Assembly: GCA_051294375.1 (NCBI GenBank)
Contig: CM119266.1
Span: 16,486,087-16,550,086 of the forward strand
Direction of reading: 5' to 3'
DNA: 64,000 nucleotides
DNA from: Paraspadella gotoi
Lineage: Eukaryota > Chaetognatha
The notes below the pieces were generated by a model. It saw only the letters and a program-made list of their open reading frames with translations, did no database searches and was not told the DNA's origin. Shown one piece after another: positions 35,024 through 45,900 of the stretch. Each line of letters opens with the position of its first letter. The first letter of the stretch is position 1. The position numbers and the translations under genes were made by a program.

Positions 35024-38000
35024 TTATTCTCCATCAATCTGATCTTTCCTGAAATCATTGGACTCAATGGAATCATTGTCGGCATTAATCATAGCAACCC
35101 CAGCAGAAGCTAGTTGCTGCAAATTATACTTTTTGTTTCTCTTGTAATGTTTTAATAACAAAAGGCAGACAGTTTTGCACACGACCTCGACGAGCACGGT
35201 AAATTCTGGATTGTTGTAATCGACTACGTTATCGGGACTCATCGATTGTATGACTTCAGAAACCTCGCGGAGGGCGGTGTGACGGTCAAGAGATGCGTTG
35301 TTCCGCGCTTTAAAATCGACATTGAAACGACGAATCTGTGACGTCGGCAAATCTTTCGACTGCGAATCATCCGCAGAGACATTATTTGCGTTATGATCAT
35401 TAGAAAACGTTGAACTGAGACACGAGGATACCAACTGTTTTAATTTTTCCAAATCGACTGAAGAAAAAGAACAGTATGACTATTAGAGGACTACTAGTCT
35501 ACTAACCAATTCAGTAATAGAAATTTATCGTACCTCTACAAGTTCCAATCACTGGAAGCATTCGCATAATATGTCGCGAACCCTTTCTGGTGCCGTCTTT
35601 GAGATCCTTCAGGATTTCGTCCATTAACACATTCGGGTCAGTCAATCTTGATCTTATGAAGAGTACGTTTTTGGCATTCGTAACTACCTGAGTCATTAAG
35701 ATTAACATAATTCGAAAGATTACTCAAAATGACTTAACTTGATCGATTGTTATATTAAAAAAATAGAGCCTCGGAACTTAAGAGACGGTAATTATAGTTA
35801 TGAGCTAGTGACAGCACCGTTCAATATAAGCAGTCCCTGAGCTTCGGATCAGGTTGTAATACCATATTACAGGCGAGTTAAGTGCCCCGTCCCTCTTAAC
35901 TGCTAGGCGACCACCGGGCTAGAACCCCGGAACTTTGGGTTGGGAGGCGAATGACTTGCCTCCTGCACCAATGGCCGCTGATGAACGGTTGGTGTATTTT
36001 AGTCTACCATAGAATTAACAAACAGAATCAAAATTTGAGTCTTAATTCTAATTCGGTTCAAGTTATTAACGCATTCCTGACCATTTATAGGAAAATAGGG
36101 CTTAATTTAACATTCGTCGACCAGGGTTAACGGTTAAGGTAGTTTAGGGTTAGGTGGTTTTAAGTTAGGGTTAACCGTTAAGATGAAGAGGACGAGAAAG
36201 AAAACAAGAGAAATAACAACAAATTTTATTTTAATACAATTACACTTGTTTTATAAAACTCACTATACTGTAGTTAATTTTTTTATAAAAAATCTTAAAA
36301 GCATAAGGATCGTCGCAATCGCATAAGAAAAATCTGGATTGATTTTGATACTATAAAAAATCAAATTTGAAAAAGAAAATTAATTTATAACAGAAAGAAA
36401 AAGAAGAAAAGAATAAATATAAAGAAAGAATAAAGAATAGAAAGAAAAAAAAATAGAAAAGAAAGAAAGATAAGAATAGGAAAGAAAGAATAGAAAGAAA
36501 GAAAGAATAGAAAAGAAAGAATAGAAAGAAGATAAGAAAGAATAGAAAAGAAAGAAAAGAATAGAAAGGAAAAAAAGAATAGAAAAAGAAAGAGAATAGA
36601 AAGAAAGAAAAAAGAAAGAATAGAAAGGAAAGAAAGAATAGAAAGGAAAGAAAGAAAGAAAGAAAGAATAGAAAGGAAAGAAAGAAAGAATAGAAAGAAG
36701 AAAAGAAAGAATAGAAGGAAAGAAAGACAATAGAAAGGAAAGAAAGAATAGAAAGGAAAGAAAAGAATAGAAAGGAAAGAAAAGAATAGAAAGAAAAGAA
36801 AGAAAAGGAAAGAAAGAATAGAAAGGAAAGAAAGAATAGAAAGGAAAAAAGAATAGAAAGGAAAAAAGAATAGAAAGGAAAGAAAGAATAGAAAGGAAAG
36901 AAAGAAAAATAAAAATAAAGAGAGTGATGAGAAGAAAGAACGAAATAAAAACCCGATGTTGCGATAGCAAAATGATAACATGCACGAATGCGATGCCTAA
37001 TTTTACGTGTTCAATTTTTTTTTAATAAAAACGCAGAGAGAGAGAGAGAGAAAAAAGCCAAATCGTTTTCGGATGGATCAGCAGAAGCAGCAGGAGAAAA
37101 GAGAGAAAAAGAAAGAAAGCCACTACAGAGCCTAAGGAATCAGCGACTGGGGAAAAGAGAGAGAGCTACATATAATTAAAAGAGAAAAGAGAGAGAAAGA
37201 GACATAAAAATAAAAGTAGAGCAAATTTGTTTGTTTTGATAAAATGTAAACAAAACGTCCTTAACCAATTTCAAGGACCTCGATGATGAGAAGCTGTATA
37301 TAAATTTTCAGCTTCATACACCCAAATTTAATCTTCAGAAAGGCGATCTATAAATTTGAACGCCGACGACGACGCCACTTATGTGCAATAGCGTTACGAG
37401 ATCGTCGCAAACGCAAAGCGATTACGACGATAAAAATGAGGGGACAGAAAAAAGAATGAAAACGAAATATTTATTGCCTTTTATGAGGTCATCATCGTAA
37501 CTGTCCGAATGCGAAGATGAAAACCAAATAATATTTTTCAAAAAAATTTACCTGTTGAAATTCTTTATCATTGTTTTTGTTTTCATTTTTTAAAGATTCT
37601 GCCTCTTTCGAGAGTGCAACATCGAATTCGTCATCCGACTGGGTATTGACTGCAACAGTTGTGTATTAATTGAAAAGCTTTAAAAATCTTCTGAAACCCT
37701 TCAACTAAAAATTACATTACAATTTCATAGTTTTAACAAATCAACATAACCCATGGCCAAACGCTGATACAAAAATCTTTATTATATATAAATCAAATAT
37801 TTAATAATAATTAATTTAATTATACACAATGATATCATTAGTTAATTGTTACTGTTGATTGTTGAACGTTTGTGTATTTCATTTCGTTTTTATTTAATTA
37901 CTAATTTTTATAAAGTATTGGGCTAAGCCTTACTAATTAAAATGTTAAAATAATTGAGGTAATAACACAAGATATCTCAGATAGTGGACTGATGAATGAT

Positions 38001-38388
38001 GAAAGAAGTCTAGAAAAAAATTATCGTCGATTTACTAAAAAAAAAAACCTGAAATAAATGGAGATAAAGTAAGGAATAACAAAAATTTTATTTAACTCAT
38101 TCGCGATTGGACATGGGGTTAGCAAGGAATATTTATTTAAATATCATGACTCGTTTATATAAATTTACCCGTTAATTTCGTTGGAAAAGTAAACTTTTCA
38201 GAGTAGGAATTTAGTAAATCATAAGCCTCCATCAAGCATTGACGCTCGTTGCGATTACAAGTCACCAAAAACCCATTTAATCCAGGTTCAAGTTGATTCC
38301 ATTTCTTTTTTTTAGCGGATTTGTAGTATTTTTTTTTATCATTTCTTCGCTTCAAGCCAACTTTAGCTTGAGAAGAACTTATAGACAT
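35024..38388 (-). CDS. THUMPD1: THUMP domain-containing protein 1 (THUMPD1), tRNA acetylation adaptor
   Basis: An RNA-binding adaptor that lets the acetyltransferase NAT10 form N4-acetylcytidine on tRNA-Ser and tRNA-Leu; the yeast counterpart is Tan1. Four exons join in phase: 38169-38388, 37552-37649, 35534-35687 and 35024-35457, giving 301 aa (human 353). Exon 1 starts with a basic tail, then QLEPGLNGFLVTCNRNERQC and EAYDLLNSY as in the family. Exon 3 has NAKNVLFIRS and HIMRMLPVIGTC; exon 4 has RRFNVDFKARNNASLDR, VDYNNPEFTVLVEVV and KYNLQQL, the THUMP core, followed by a short acidic tail. The start at 38388 is the first ATG in frame. The 1.9-kb intron between exons 2 and 3 contains a family A repeat and a 520-bp purine tract. 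Confidence 0.93.
35783..36010 (-). repeat. Family A solo repeat
   Basis: Full-length single copy in minus orientation, from AAGAGACGGTAATTATAG to TTGGTGTATTTTAGTCTACC. It carries the two hairpins and the GCGAGTTAAGTGCCCCGTCC box. It lies in the THUMPD1 intron. Confidence 0.65.
36285..37385. repeat. Duplicated GA-rich module, copy 2, with long purine tract
   Basis: The flanks match 33760-34465. The middle (about 36395-36925) is almost pure purine on the plus strand, built from AGAATAGAAAGGAAAGAA units. Open frames on the minus strand here (Ser/Phe/Leu only) are artefacts of the repeat. Confidence 0.65.
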
Positions 38389-39291
38389 AATAATTTTTTG
38401 ATCGCCTTGTCCTTTTCTCGAATTCACATAATAGAAAACTAAAAGTTAACACAAAAAAAAAAAAAAAACAGAAAAGTTAAAAAGAAGACGACGTAATAGA
38501 AGAAAAAGAAAGTGAAAAGTATTTGATTTATTTTTTTAATATTTTTAATTTTTTTTAATTTTAGGATGCGTTTAAACATAAGAGACATGAAGGATAATGA
38601 TCCCGTTTTAACAGGATATTAGCGTTAAAGAGCAATGAAAACCCGATGGTAAAAGTATTTGCAAGCTAAAGTGTTGATTTTCCCCATCGTATCTCGTTTT
38701 GTGGGCAATAGCTTTCAGGAAAGGAAGTGCCTCCATATTTCCTCCACCAAAGTTTTACGAAACTAAGTTTTTTTTTCTGGAAAGAAAAAGAAACAATGAA
38801 ATACATTGGGTCCTGGAAGGGTTTCTTCAGGATGTAGAAATCAGCGGGGCGTGCTATTCTGCCAGGCAGGAGGGCTTGTGCTTCCTTAGCAGGAGCTGAA
38901 GAAATCCCTTGTGAAGGGCATCTCGAAGTTTGTTGTGACGTGACGTGACGAAACTAAAGGTTGAAAATAAATTCGGCTAAATTTAATTTCTCCGACCGAG
39001 GTTTTGGCGTATATGGTGCTTGGCAGTTTCTAAAATGGGTTCGAATTTTTAAGGCATTTCATATTGTGATGGCGGCGGCTGGAGTTGAGGCGGCCTGAAA
39101 TACGTCTCTTGTACAAGCGAGACGACGGAGACATTGAAGGCAAGTTTTCGGCCGCCAGTCCCTGTAGGGTTAGGGATGCTTTTTTGTTTCTGGAAGATCG
39201 GTTTTTTTTTCTGAAAGGAAACTTAAACTTTGACAACAGCCAACGGCTCGAATTTTTGTTATTCATGTTGTTTTTCTCCTTTCCTTTACAG

Positions 39292-39329
<38 letters not shown>

Positions 39330-40170
39330 AAAAAGGAAAACAACAATGTTAGTAATTCTGCAGAATTAAAATATAAAAAAGAAAATGAAAGCAAAGAGTT
39401 TTCATGTCAAATGGGAGCGTGTTAGGACCCGCCGGTCCGCCCTCCTCCTAAAACGCCCCCGAGGAAACTCCTCAACCCCGGCGAGATGCTTCGGTAGTCC
39501 AGAGATTCTTCAAAGGCATGATTTGGTGGCTTGAGGCTTGAGGGCTGAGGCTTGAGCAGATCGACGATCAAATAGTATCTTTATTTCTCTGAGTTTATGA
39601 AGAGTTTAGGAGGACGGACCGGCGGGTCCTAACAAGCGAGCAAAGAATCGGTAGTCGAAAATTTCCGTCTTTCTGTAAAGGAAAGGTGAAAAACAACAAG
39701 AATAGAAAATTCGAGTCATTGGCAGTTGTCAAAGGATAAACGAGAAAAAGCAAAAATTTCATTAACTTTAAAAGGAAACAACATTTCACTTTATGAGGTA
39801 GAATTGTGAATGTTGTTGAATGTTGTCGAAATATTTAGGAGTGCGCCGAGGAGAATGAGCAATGCTCGGAAGAAAAAAGGAAATTCCGCCGAAAGAGGAC
39901 GCACGCAGTGTGCATGCAATGCGACTCATTTCACTGTCGAGTTAGTTCAACAAAAGACGTTAACAAAATTAACCCAACGCCACTGTCACGGCCGTGGCCG
40001 TTTTACTGACACTGACACTGATAGTGTTGTCAGAGGAGTGTAGGGAAATGGCGTGCCCCCTAAAATTATGCAAAAAAATTGACATCCCTCTGTCCGTCTG
40101 AAGAAACCTTTATTTACTAATCAGTGGATGAGGCGATTGACTTGAAAAAAAACACGTTTTTTTATTTAAT
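38389..40170. other. Intergenic region between divergent genes, with nested inverted repeats
   Basis: No gene is firmly supported. It separates THUMPD1 (minus) from the plus-strand gene at 40872. 38970-39010 is a family D fragment (CCGACCGAGGTTTTGGCG). 39229-39734 holds nested inverted repeats. 39293-39327 is a poly-A run. 40050-40165 is a family C fragment. Moderately GC-rich stretches at 38690-38960, 39050-39200 and 39790-40040 could be exons or regulatory DNA, but no reading frame was convincing. Confidence 0.4.
39229..39734. repeat. Nested inverted repeat
   Basis: Outer arms 39229-39293 and 39670-39734 are inverse copies (ACTTTGACAACAGCC... against ...GGCAGTTGTCAAAG), both including TTTCCTTTACAG. 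Inner arms 39421-39452 and 39605-39633 are inverse copies (GTTAGGACCCGCCGGTCCG). The whole is a 506-bp imperfect fold-back. Confidence 0.65.
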
Positions 40171-40871
40171 TTTAATTTTTTAATTTTATATGAAACGTAA
40201 TTGCATGTAGCAACCACAACACAAAATTATAACTATTAACTTTAGAGGGATGGAATTAGGAATTAGTGCATAAATATATATTATATATATATATATATAT
40301 AGCCTACTACATAAATTGCAAAATTTATAATAATTTTTTTTTACCTCAATGTTCATTAATCTATACAAAGTTATTCATTCCTCAGTTTTAGAATTTTAAT
40401 ATAACTTAAAGTAGAAGTAGAATTTTTACTAAGCTTCACTGCTTGCCGCTTACATCAAAAATGGAAAAAAAAGGTCAAATGCTTTAAATTTTTACGCTTT
40501 GTAGTAGAAACTATTATATGATGAAACATTTTGGTCATTTTTCGCAGCTTTAACCTAAAAATATCATATAACATATTTTACAAAAGTTTTTCAGTTTTTT
40601 CCGGCAAATCCGAAACTGTTCTTAAAATTAAAAAAATATGATTTTGAAATTTTATGATTTTATATACATATTACTATAAAAAAAATTAATAAGCAGCAAA
40701 AAAACATTGTTCCATCGCTCAATCTTTTTATCACTCCACCCTCCTAAGCAGTGCTTTCATTATAATTTATATATATATTGAAATGTAGAGGAATAAAGTT
40801 GCAATAGAATGAACTCTTAAAAGTTAAATTTAAAACTTTAAAATAAAAATGCAAGATTTATAATTTAAGAA

Positions 40872-41205
40872 ATGGTTGCAGACTATTCTGTGTCTGATTC
40901 ATCAGATAGAAATGAAACCGACGAATCCTCGGGGTCTTATTCATACAGTTATACGTCTTCAACGGAACTTAGTCGGCGCGAAAGAATTAAAAAAAATAAA
41001 CGATGCTACACGTAATTATTAATAAAACATCAGCTTCATATACTTTTTCATTCTGCATCAAATTCCTTTTTTCAAAACTAGATTAATTCTCGTGCTGCTT
41101 ATCATTCTTTCTTGGTTTGTGGGTGTGGTTATGGAAAGCCGACTTAACGTCATCGACGAATTAGCAAAAGTGTTTCGGATTTATTTGGATCCTGTAACCG
41201 GCTAA
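40872..41205 (+). CDS. Small single-pass membrane protein, two exons, 87 aa
   Basis: Exon 1 is 40872-41011 and exon 2 is 41082-41205. The donor (CACGTAATT) and acceptor (TTTTTTCAAAACTAG) join in phase 2. Residues 1-47 are hydrophilic and Ser/Tyr/Glu-rich (VADYSVSDSSDRNETDESSG, then a Ser/Tyr run, then RRERIKKNKR). Residues 48-65 are a hydrophobic helix (LILVLLIILSWFVGVVM), preceded by basic residues, so the N terminus is probably cytosolic. The tail ESRLNVIDELAKVFRIYLDP is amphipathic. The intron is 70 bp, like other short introns here. No family is recognised. Support is the open frame across both exons, good splice sites and sensible topology; no homology was found by eye. Confidence 0.6.
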
Positions 41206-41259
41206 GTTAGTAACAATGTGATAACATTTTATTTTATTTTTTAATGTTGTCGTTTTTAT

Positions 41260-41430
41260 TAGCCGCTAAGGGGTCTGAGGATGACTATCAGTGACTTCTT
41301 TAGCCCCCTTTGGCATCCAAGGCTGTTTACATCAGCTTCCCATAAGGTAGATAATATCTACTAGATACGTATGAATGTAGTTGGGATTGAACCCGGTAAC
41401 TAGTAAGGCGTAGTGAAAGTTACAGATCAA
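41260..41430 (-). repeat. Possible tRNA-derived SINE
   Basis: On the minus strand ACCGGGTTCAATCCCAAC is a B-box-like T-arm (about 41380-41400). An A box is not clear. It probably belongs to a SINE rather than a tRNA gene. Confidence 0.3.
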
Positions 41431-41819
41431 AATTCGAATAGTTGTTCATGGACAGTTTAGTACTAATGAACAATGATATATAAAAAAATATTTTTATTAT
41501 TTTCTCAATTTTCGCATACGCCCATAATGATAATTTATACATAGTACCTACCATAGAAAATGTCAAGCAGATTCGAATTCCTCATAAAAAGTTGATAAAA
41601 GAAAATATAAGTCTTAATCAAAAAATTAAAAAACGATATTTTTTATACTAAAATTAAATTATAGGTTAACTATAACAGTTTTTTAGGATTTTGACCCACT
41701 TAATGAAATAATTTTTTAAAAATTTTATTTCTTTTCCCTCACAATCTCTCTCTCTCTCTACTAACTTAAAACATGTCCTCACATTTCACCACTCCTGTCT
41801 CACATCTTTGTTGGCGATT

Positions 41820-41823
41820 TCTT

Positions 41824-41867
<44 letters not shown>

Positions 41868-42030
41868 AAAATCAATTTGGAAAACTTGAAAATGTGAATT
41901 GTCAAAACACTGATGAAGGCTTGAATGTAAGCCGAAACTTGTCTGTACCATTAAAAATAAAATCGTTGATGTAAAAAGACTTCGTCCTTAATCTCAAATA
42001 TCACAAACACAACGAAAGAAAGTTTAATCA
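41820..42030. repeat. CT microsatellite and fold-back family F half-element
   Basis: (CT)n at 41833-41864. Then ACTGATGAAGGCTTGAATG, TAAGCCGAAACTTGTC (41908-41943), the clearest plus-strand copy of the family F motif. The end ACAAACACAACGAAAGAAAG mirrors 27330-27350. Confidence 0.55.
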
Positions 42031-42201
42031 CAATGTCTAAAAAGAGTTATATTTCTTTATATCAACTTTTCGTGAGGAATTCAAATCTGCTTTCAAAAAT
42101 AATAAAAAATTTATTTAAAAATTTTAACATTTTTTATGGTAAGTACTATGCATAAATATGGGCGTATGCGAAAATTGAAAAATTTAACAATTTTTTTTTT
42201 G

Positions 42202-42690
42202 AAATTGGTACAACCAATATAATAATTATCCATTCATTAATAAATAAGCTATATTGCCCCTGACTTTGGACAGGCTTTGGTGGTTTAAGGCCTCCATCCC
42301 TCTTACAAGATAATGACATAGCAGGTCCCTGCAAGCTTTCAATCAAGACTCTCTCACAGTCTCGTTTATTCACTCCAGAGTACTTGGCTTCCCTATCAAT
42401 GAAGTGGTATAATATTTCAAAGAATGTTTCAATTGTATGAAAAGACCACTCATTAAGTATTAGATCGGGGGAATACTTATTGTACTCCGCACTAGCATCA
42501 AAATACAAGGAGCTGCATTTTATGAAATTGGTACAACCAATATAAAAATTACCATTCATTTAATAAATAAGCTATCATGCCCCTGACTTTGGACAGGCTT
42601 TGGTGGTTTAAGGCCTCCATCACTCTTACAAGATAATGAAATAGCAGGTCCCTGCAAGCTTTCAATCAAGACTCTCTCGAATTTTGATTT
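42202..42690 (-). repeat. Two family B repeats in tandem, minus orientation
   Basis: Copy 1 (42202-42505) and copy 2 (42516-42690, truncated) both start with ATTGGTACAACCAATATAA on the plus strand and continue through CTTTGGACAGGCTTTGGTGG and CATAGCAGGTCCCTGCAAG. Confidence 0.65.
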
Positions 42691-43009
42691 TGATTCTACT
42701 TGATTTTAATATTTTTGCTACTCTTTAGTAACTAGTCATAATCTTGTATAATCTAGTATAATCTGATTTTCTCAATATTTCTGATCCTCGTTTCTGAATT
42801 TAATTTTTATTTTTATTTTATTCAACCCTAAACTCTTTTTAAATGCTTAATCCAATTCTTAACTCTGATCCATAACCCTTACCTAAACCTTAACCTTTAA
42901 TTTATAATCCTAATCCTTATTTCTTAACTTAAAACCCTGACTTTAACTTAATATTTAAAACTAAAAAAAATTTATTGTGAATTAACGCTAAAATTGGCCC
43001 CTATGGAGG

Positions 43010-43405
43010 ACTAAAATCCACCAACCGTTCATCAGCGTTCATTGGTGCCGGAGGCAAGTCATTCGCCTCTCAACCCAAAGGTAAGGGGTTCTCGCCCGGT
43101 GGCCGTCTAGCAGTTAAGAGGGATGGGGCGCTTAACCTGCCTGTAACATGGTGTTTCAGCCTAATCCGAAGCTCAGGGACTGCTTATATTGAACGGTTCC
43201 GTCACTAACTGAAGTGAATAACTAAGTGAATAAATAAGACTGTGAGAGAGTCTTGATTGAAAGCTTGCAGAAACCTACTATGTTATTATCGTGTAAGTGT
43301 GATGGAGGCCTTAAACCACCAAAGCCTGTCCAAAGTCAGGGACAAGATAGCTTATTTATTAAATGAATGGATAATTTTTATATTGGTTGTACCAATTTCA
43401 TATAA
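43010..43405 (+). repeat. Family A repeat followed by family B repeat
   Basis: Family A (43010-43215) runs from GGAGGACTAAAATCCACC to GAACGGTTCCGTCACTAAC. Family B (43220-43405) starts GAATAAATAAGACTGTGAG and ends TTGGTTGTACCAATTTCAT. A further A-type end (ATCACTGTCTCTTCA) follows at 43410-43424, so the B copy probably inserted into the A copy just before its end. Confidence 0.6.
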
Positions 43406-43439
43406 CAATTATCACTGTCTCTTCAGCCCTTTCGGAAAA

Positions 43440-43500
43440 GATGGCCGATTATGCGTCAAATCCTTAGAGTTGATTCCTTTTAATTATCGTCCCGGTCGGC

Positions 43501-43553
<53 letters not shown>

Positions 43554-44013
43554 CTTCTTTCCGGATTGTGTTCCGTCCCGGGCACGCGGATCACGTGATT
43601 GCGAGGCAAATCGGCTCGCGCTCCGAGCTTCGCTCGCGCGCGCGTTTTTCCTCCCTTCTTTCTTTCTGTGAATCATGGTATTCCTACGCGACGCGGAAGT
43701 GGGGTATTTTCTCGCCAGTTCGCTTATTTTGCTTTACAACGTCAACCACGAATAGTCCGCCTTGTCCGTCGAGTTTTTATAAATTAATCGTTAAGATCTC
43801 AGTGTCGCCGCGAGAACATACTCGCGGAGAAGCTCTTTAAGCTTCTCTCGGTTTGTCTATTTCAGTATTTGAGTACGTATATCTGTCTGTTGGTATGTTA
43901 CCTTTAGATTTTAAATGCTTATAATTTTAGTAATATTAAATAAATTTTGTTAATATTGTTAGATAGTTTGAAAACTTAAGGATATTCAGCGTGCATATGT
44001 TTCTAACTTGTGT
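43440..44013 (+). other. CpG-rich island with CT microsatellite before an assembly gap
   Basis: After (CT)n at 43504-43550 the sequence to about 43850 is much richer in CpG than the surroundings (GCGCTCCGAGC, GCTCGCGCGCGCG, CGACGCGGAAGTGG). TTTTTATAAATTAATCG at 43770 is TATA-like and followed by a pyrimidine-rich stretch. This could be a promoter with 5' UTR of a gene broken by the gap, or a transposon end. The frames here do not look like a known protein. Confidence 0.4.
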
Positions 44014-44023
44014 NNNNNNNNNN
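44014..44023. other. Assembly gap (10 N)
   Basis: Ten unknown bases. The true size of the missing piece is not known. Confidence 1.
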
Positions 44024-44281
44024 GTAATGTGTAGTAACGTTATTACTTGAAACTGGCATCATACAACTACAACAAAGTTAATGCAGCATTTCACTTAATA
44101 CTTATCAGAGAGGTTAGTCATTATTACACGATTATTGAGCATAAGTTAAGTTATCAGAAAGTAATACTGATTTATTTTTGATTTAACTTAACAAATAAGT
44201 GATGAACCATATGGCGCTTGTTGCATATATATCAAGTTATACATACTTAATCAATTAGAAAGTGGAACATATTGGAACATA

Positions 44282-45105
44282 CAGATCTGACCAAAAAAAT
44301 GTTTAAACTTTGAACCCCTACTATCTCATTTGTCTATCATCTTATTCATTCATTCATTTATTCATTCATTTATTCATTTGAAAGCCAAGACAAAGATCCT
44401 TTATTCGAGCCCATAACGAGGTTTTTAAGCTAAATATTATAGAAGCTGTGTTTGTCAAGATATAGGATCGCCAAACAGTTGCATTTCTCTTTCACAGCCG
44501 TCTGCAGAGTTGTCAACAAATTTGAAGTAACTAGAAACCTTAAATGAGCTGTTAAAAGCAGGCGGCCTTGCATGTCCGCAGAGAGCAATGACGATAACCT
44601 GGAAAGTCTCGCAATTCAAGTCCGTAAGTCTTTTACAAACCAGTTTTTAAAAAAATGAAGAGAAGAAAAAGGAATTGTCACCAGTAATTCCATAGTAAAT
44701 AGGTGGCTTTTTAAGGAGGATGGAACTCCTAGATACAAAGCTAAAGGTACCCAAAAATGGTATAAGAAAAATGGGATCGAGGTGCTCAAAGGTTGGCCCC
44801 GAAATTTGCCTGACTGCAACATCATTGAAAATGTTTGGTCAAGGATAAAAAATGATATTTTGCAGTACAATGCTATAACAGTTAACAAAATTAAGAAAAT
44901 TGTAAAACACATTTGACAGGAGCTGAACCCTTCATATTTGCAAAGCTTCTACAACTCTCTCCCTCGTTGCATGGAAGCAGTGCTGGTAGCAAATGGTAGT
45001 CCGTCAACATATTAATTAACTGAGTCCTAAAAATTATTATTTCTTCAAAAAACGAAATTAAATGCTTTTATCATAACTAATAAACTTTTTTTTGGACCAG
45101 ATCTA
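44282..45105 (+). mobile_element. Tc1/mariner-type transposon, inactive
   Basis: Inverted ends CAGATCTGACCAAAAAAATG (44282) and AAACTTTTTTTTGGACCAGA (to 45105). The plus-strand interior reads as a decayed Tc1 transposase: IAKQLHFSFTAVCRVVNKFE near the N-terminal DNA-binding part, then WYKKNGIEVLKGWPRN, LPDCNIIENVWSRIKN as the catalytic-core motif usually written WP.(S)PDLNPIEN.W. Several in-frame stops (for example after VTRNLK and VKHI) show it is a pseudogene. Confidence 0.75.
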
Positions 45106-45900
45106 TATTGAAATTGCTCTCTTTTTAATTTGCTAAGCTCTTAGTATTAGTACAGTGTGTCCCAATGGAACTGTCTGATAACTTTTACATATTGTGCAGA
45201 ACTATGTTGTTAAATTTCATTTCTGAGATAACAATGACAAAGATAAGTTCTTACCATTTATTATACTATATTTCAAATTCCATTTTTAAAATTTTTTCTG
45301 TGCAGAACATTTAATTTAAATGAGTCCTCATTCCCCACTTTTTTAAATTTTAAATAATTTTTTTATTTTAAAATAATTTTTAATAAAAAATGTTTAAAAA
45401 TATTTTAAATAGATATAAATTATTTAAATTTTACTTTTCATAAAATAAGTGCATTAATAAAAAAAAATATTAAAAAAATATAAAAATTGATAAAAATATG
45501 CTAATTAATTTGATATTTAAATTTTATTATTTGGAGTTGATTGCTTTTGCTTCTTTGTGACCGTCGTCGTCATCGTTGTTGTCGTCGTCATCGTCACGCT
45601 TTTTGACGATTAGAAATTGTAAAAGTGTATTACCATAGGAATCTAAAAATGTAGATATAGGTTATAATCAGCAAGATCTTTTAGATTCACATGTTTCATA
45701 TTGCTACATGCATTTGGTTATGTTTTATTTACAAAACAATCTTTATATATATTAAAACTACTACGAATTACAATCTTTCTCTCTCTCTTTCTCTTTTAAA
45801 TATATGTCGCTCTCTCTCTCTTTTTTTGGCTGCCTCCTAAGTTGTAGTTCATTCAAATAGCGATGTCGCCGGCGATTCACGCAAGAGTTCGCAGGTGTGG

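Noticed and set aside
36380-36985. Two 200-codon minus-strand frames rich in Ser, Phe and Leu
   Set aside because: Translation of a purine tract; stop-free only because the complement lacks the stop codons. Two frames are open at once.
41908-41943. Active hammerhead ribozyme
   Set aside because: The CTGATGA and GAAAC parts are present, but an extra A sits before stem II and no stem I pairing is visible around the expected cleavage site. Kept as a motif finding only.
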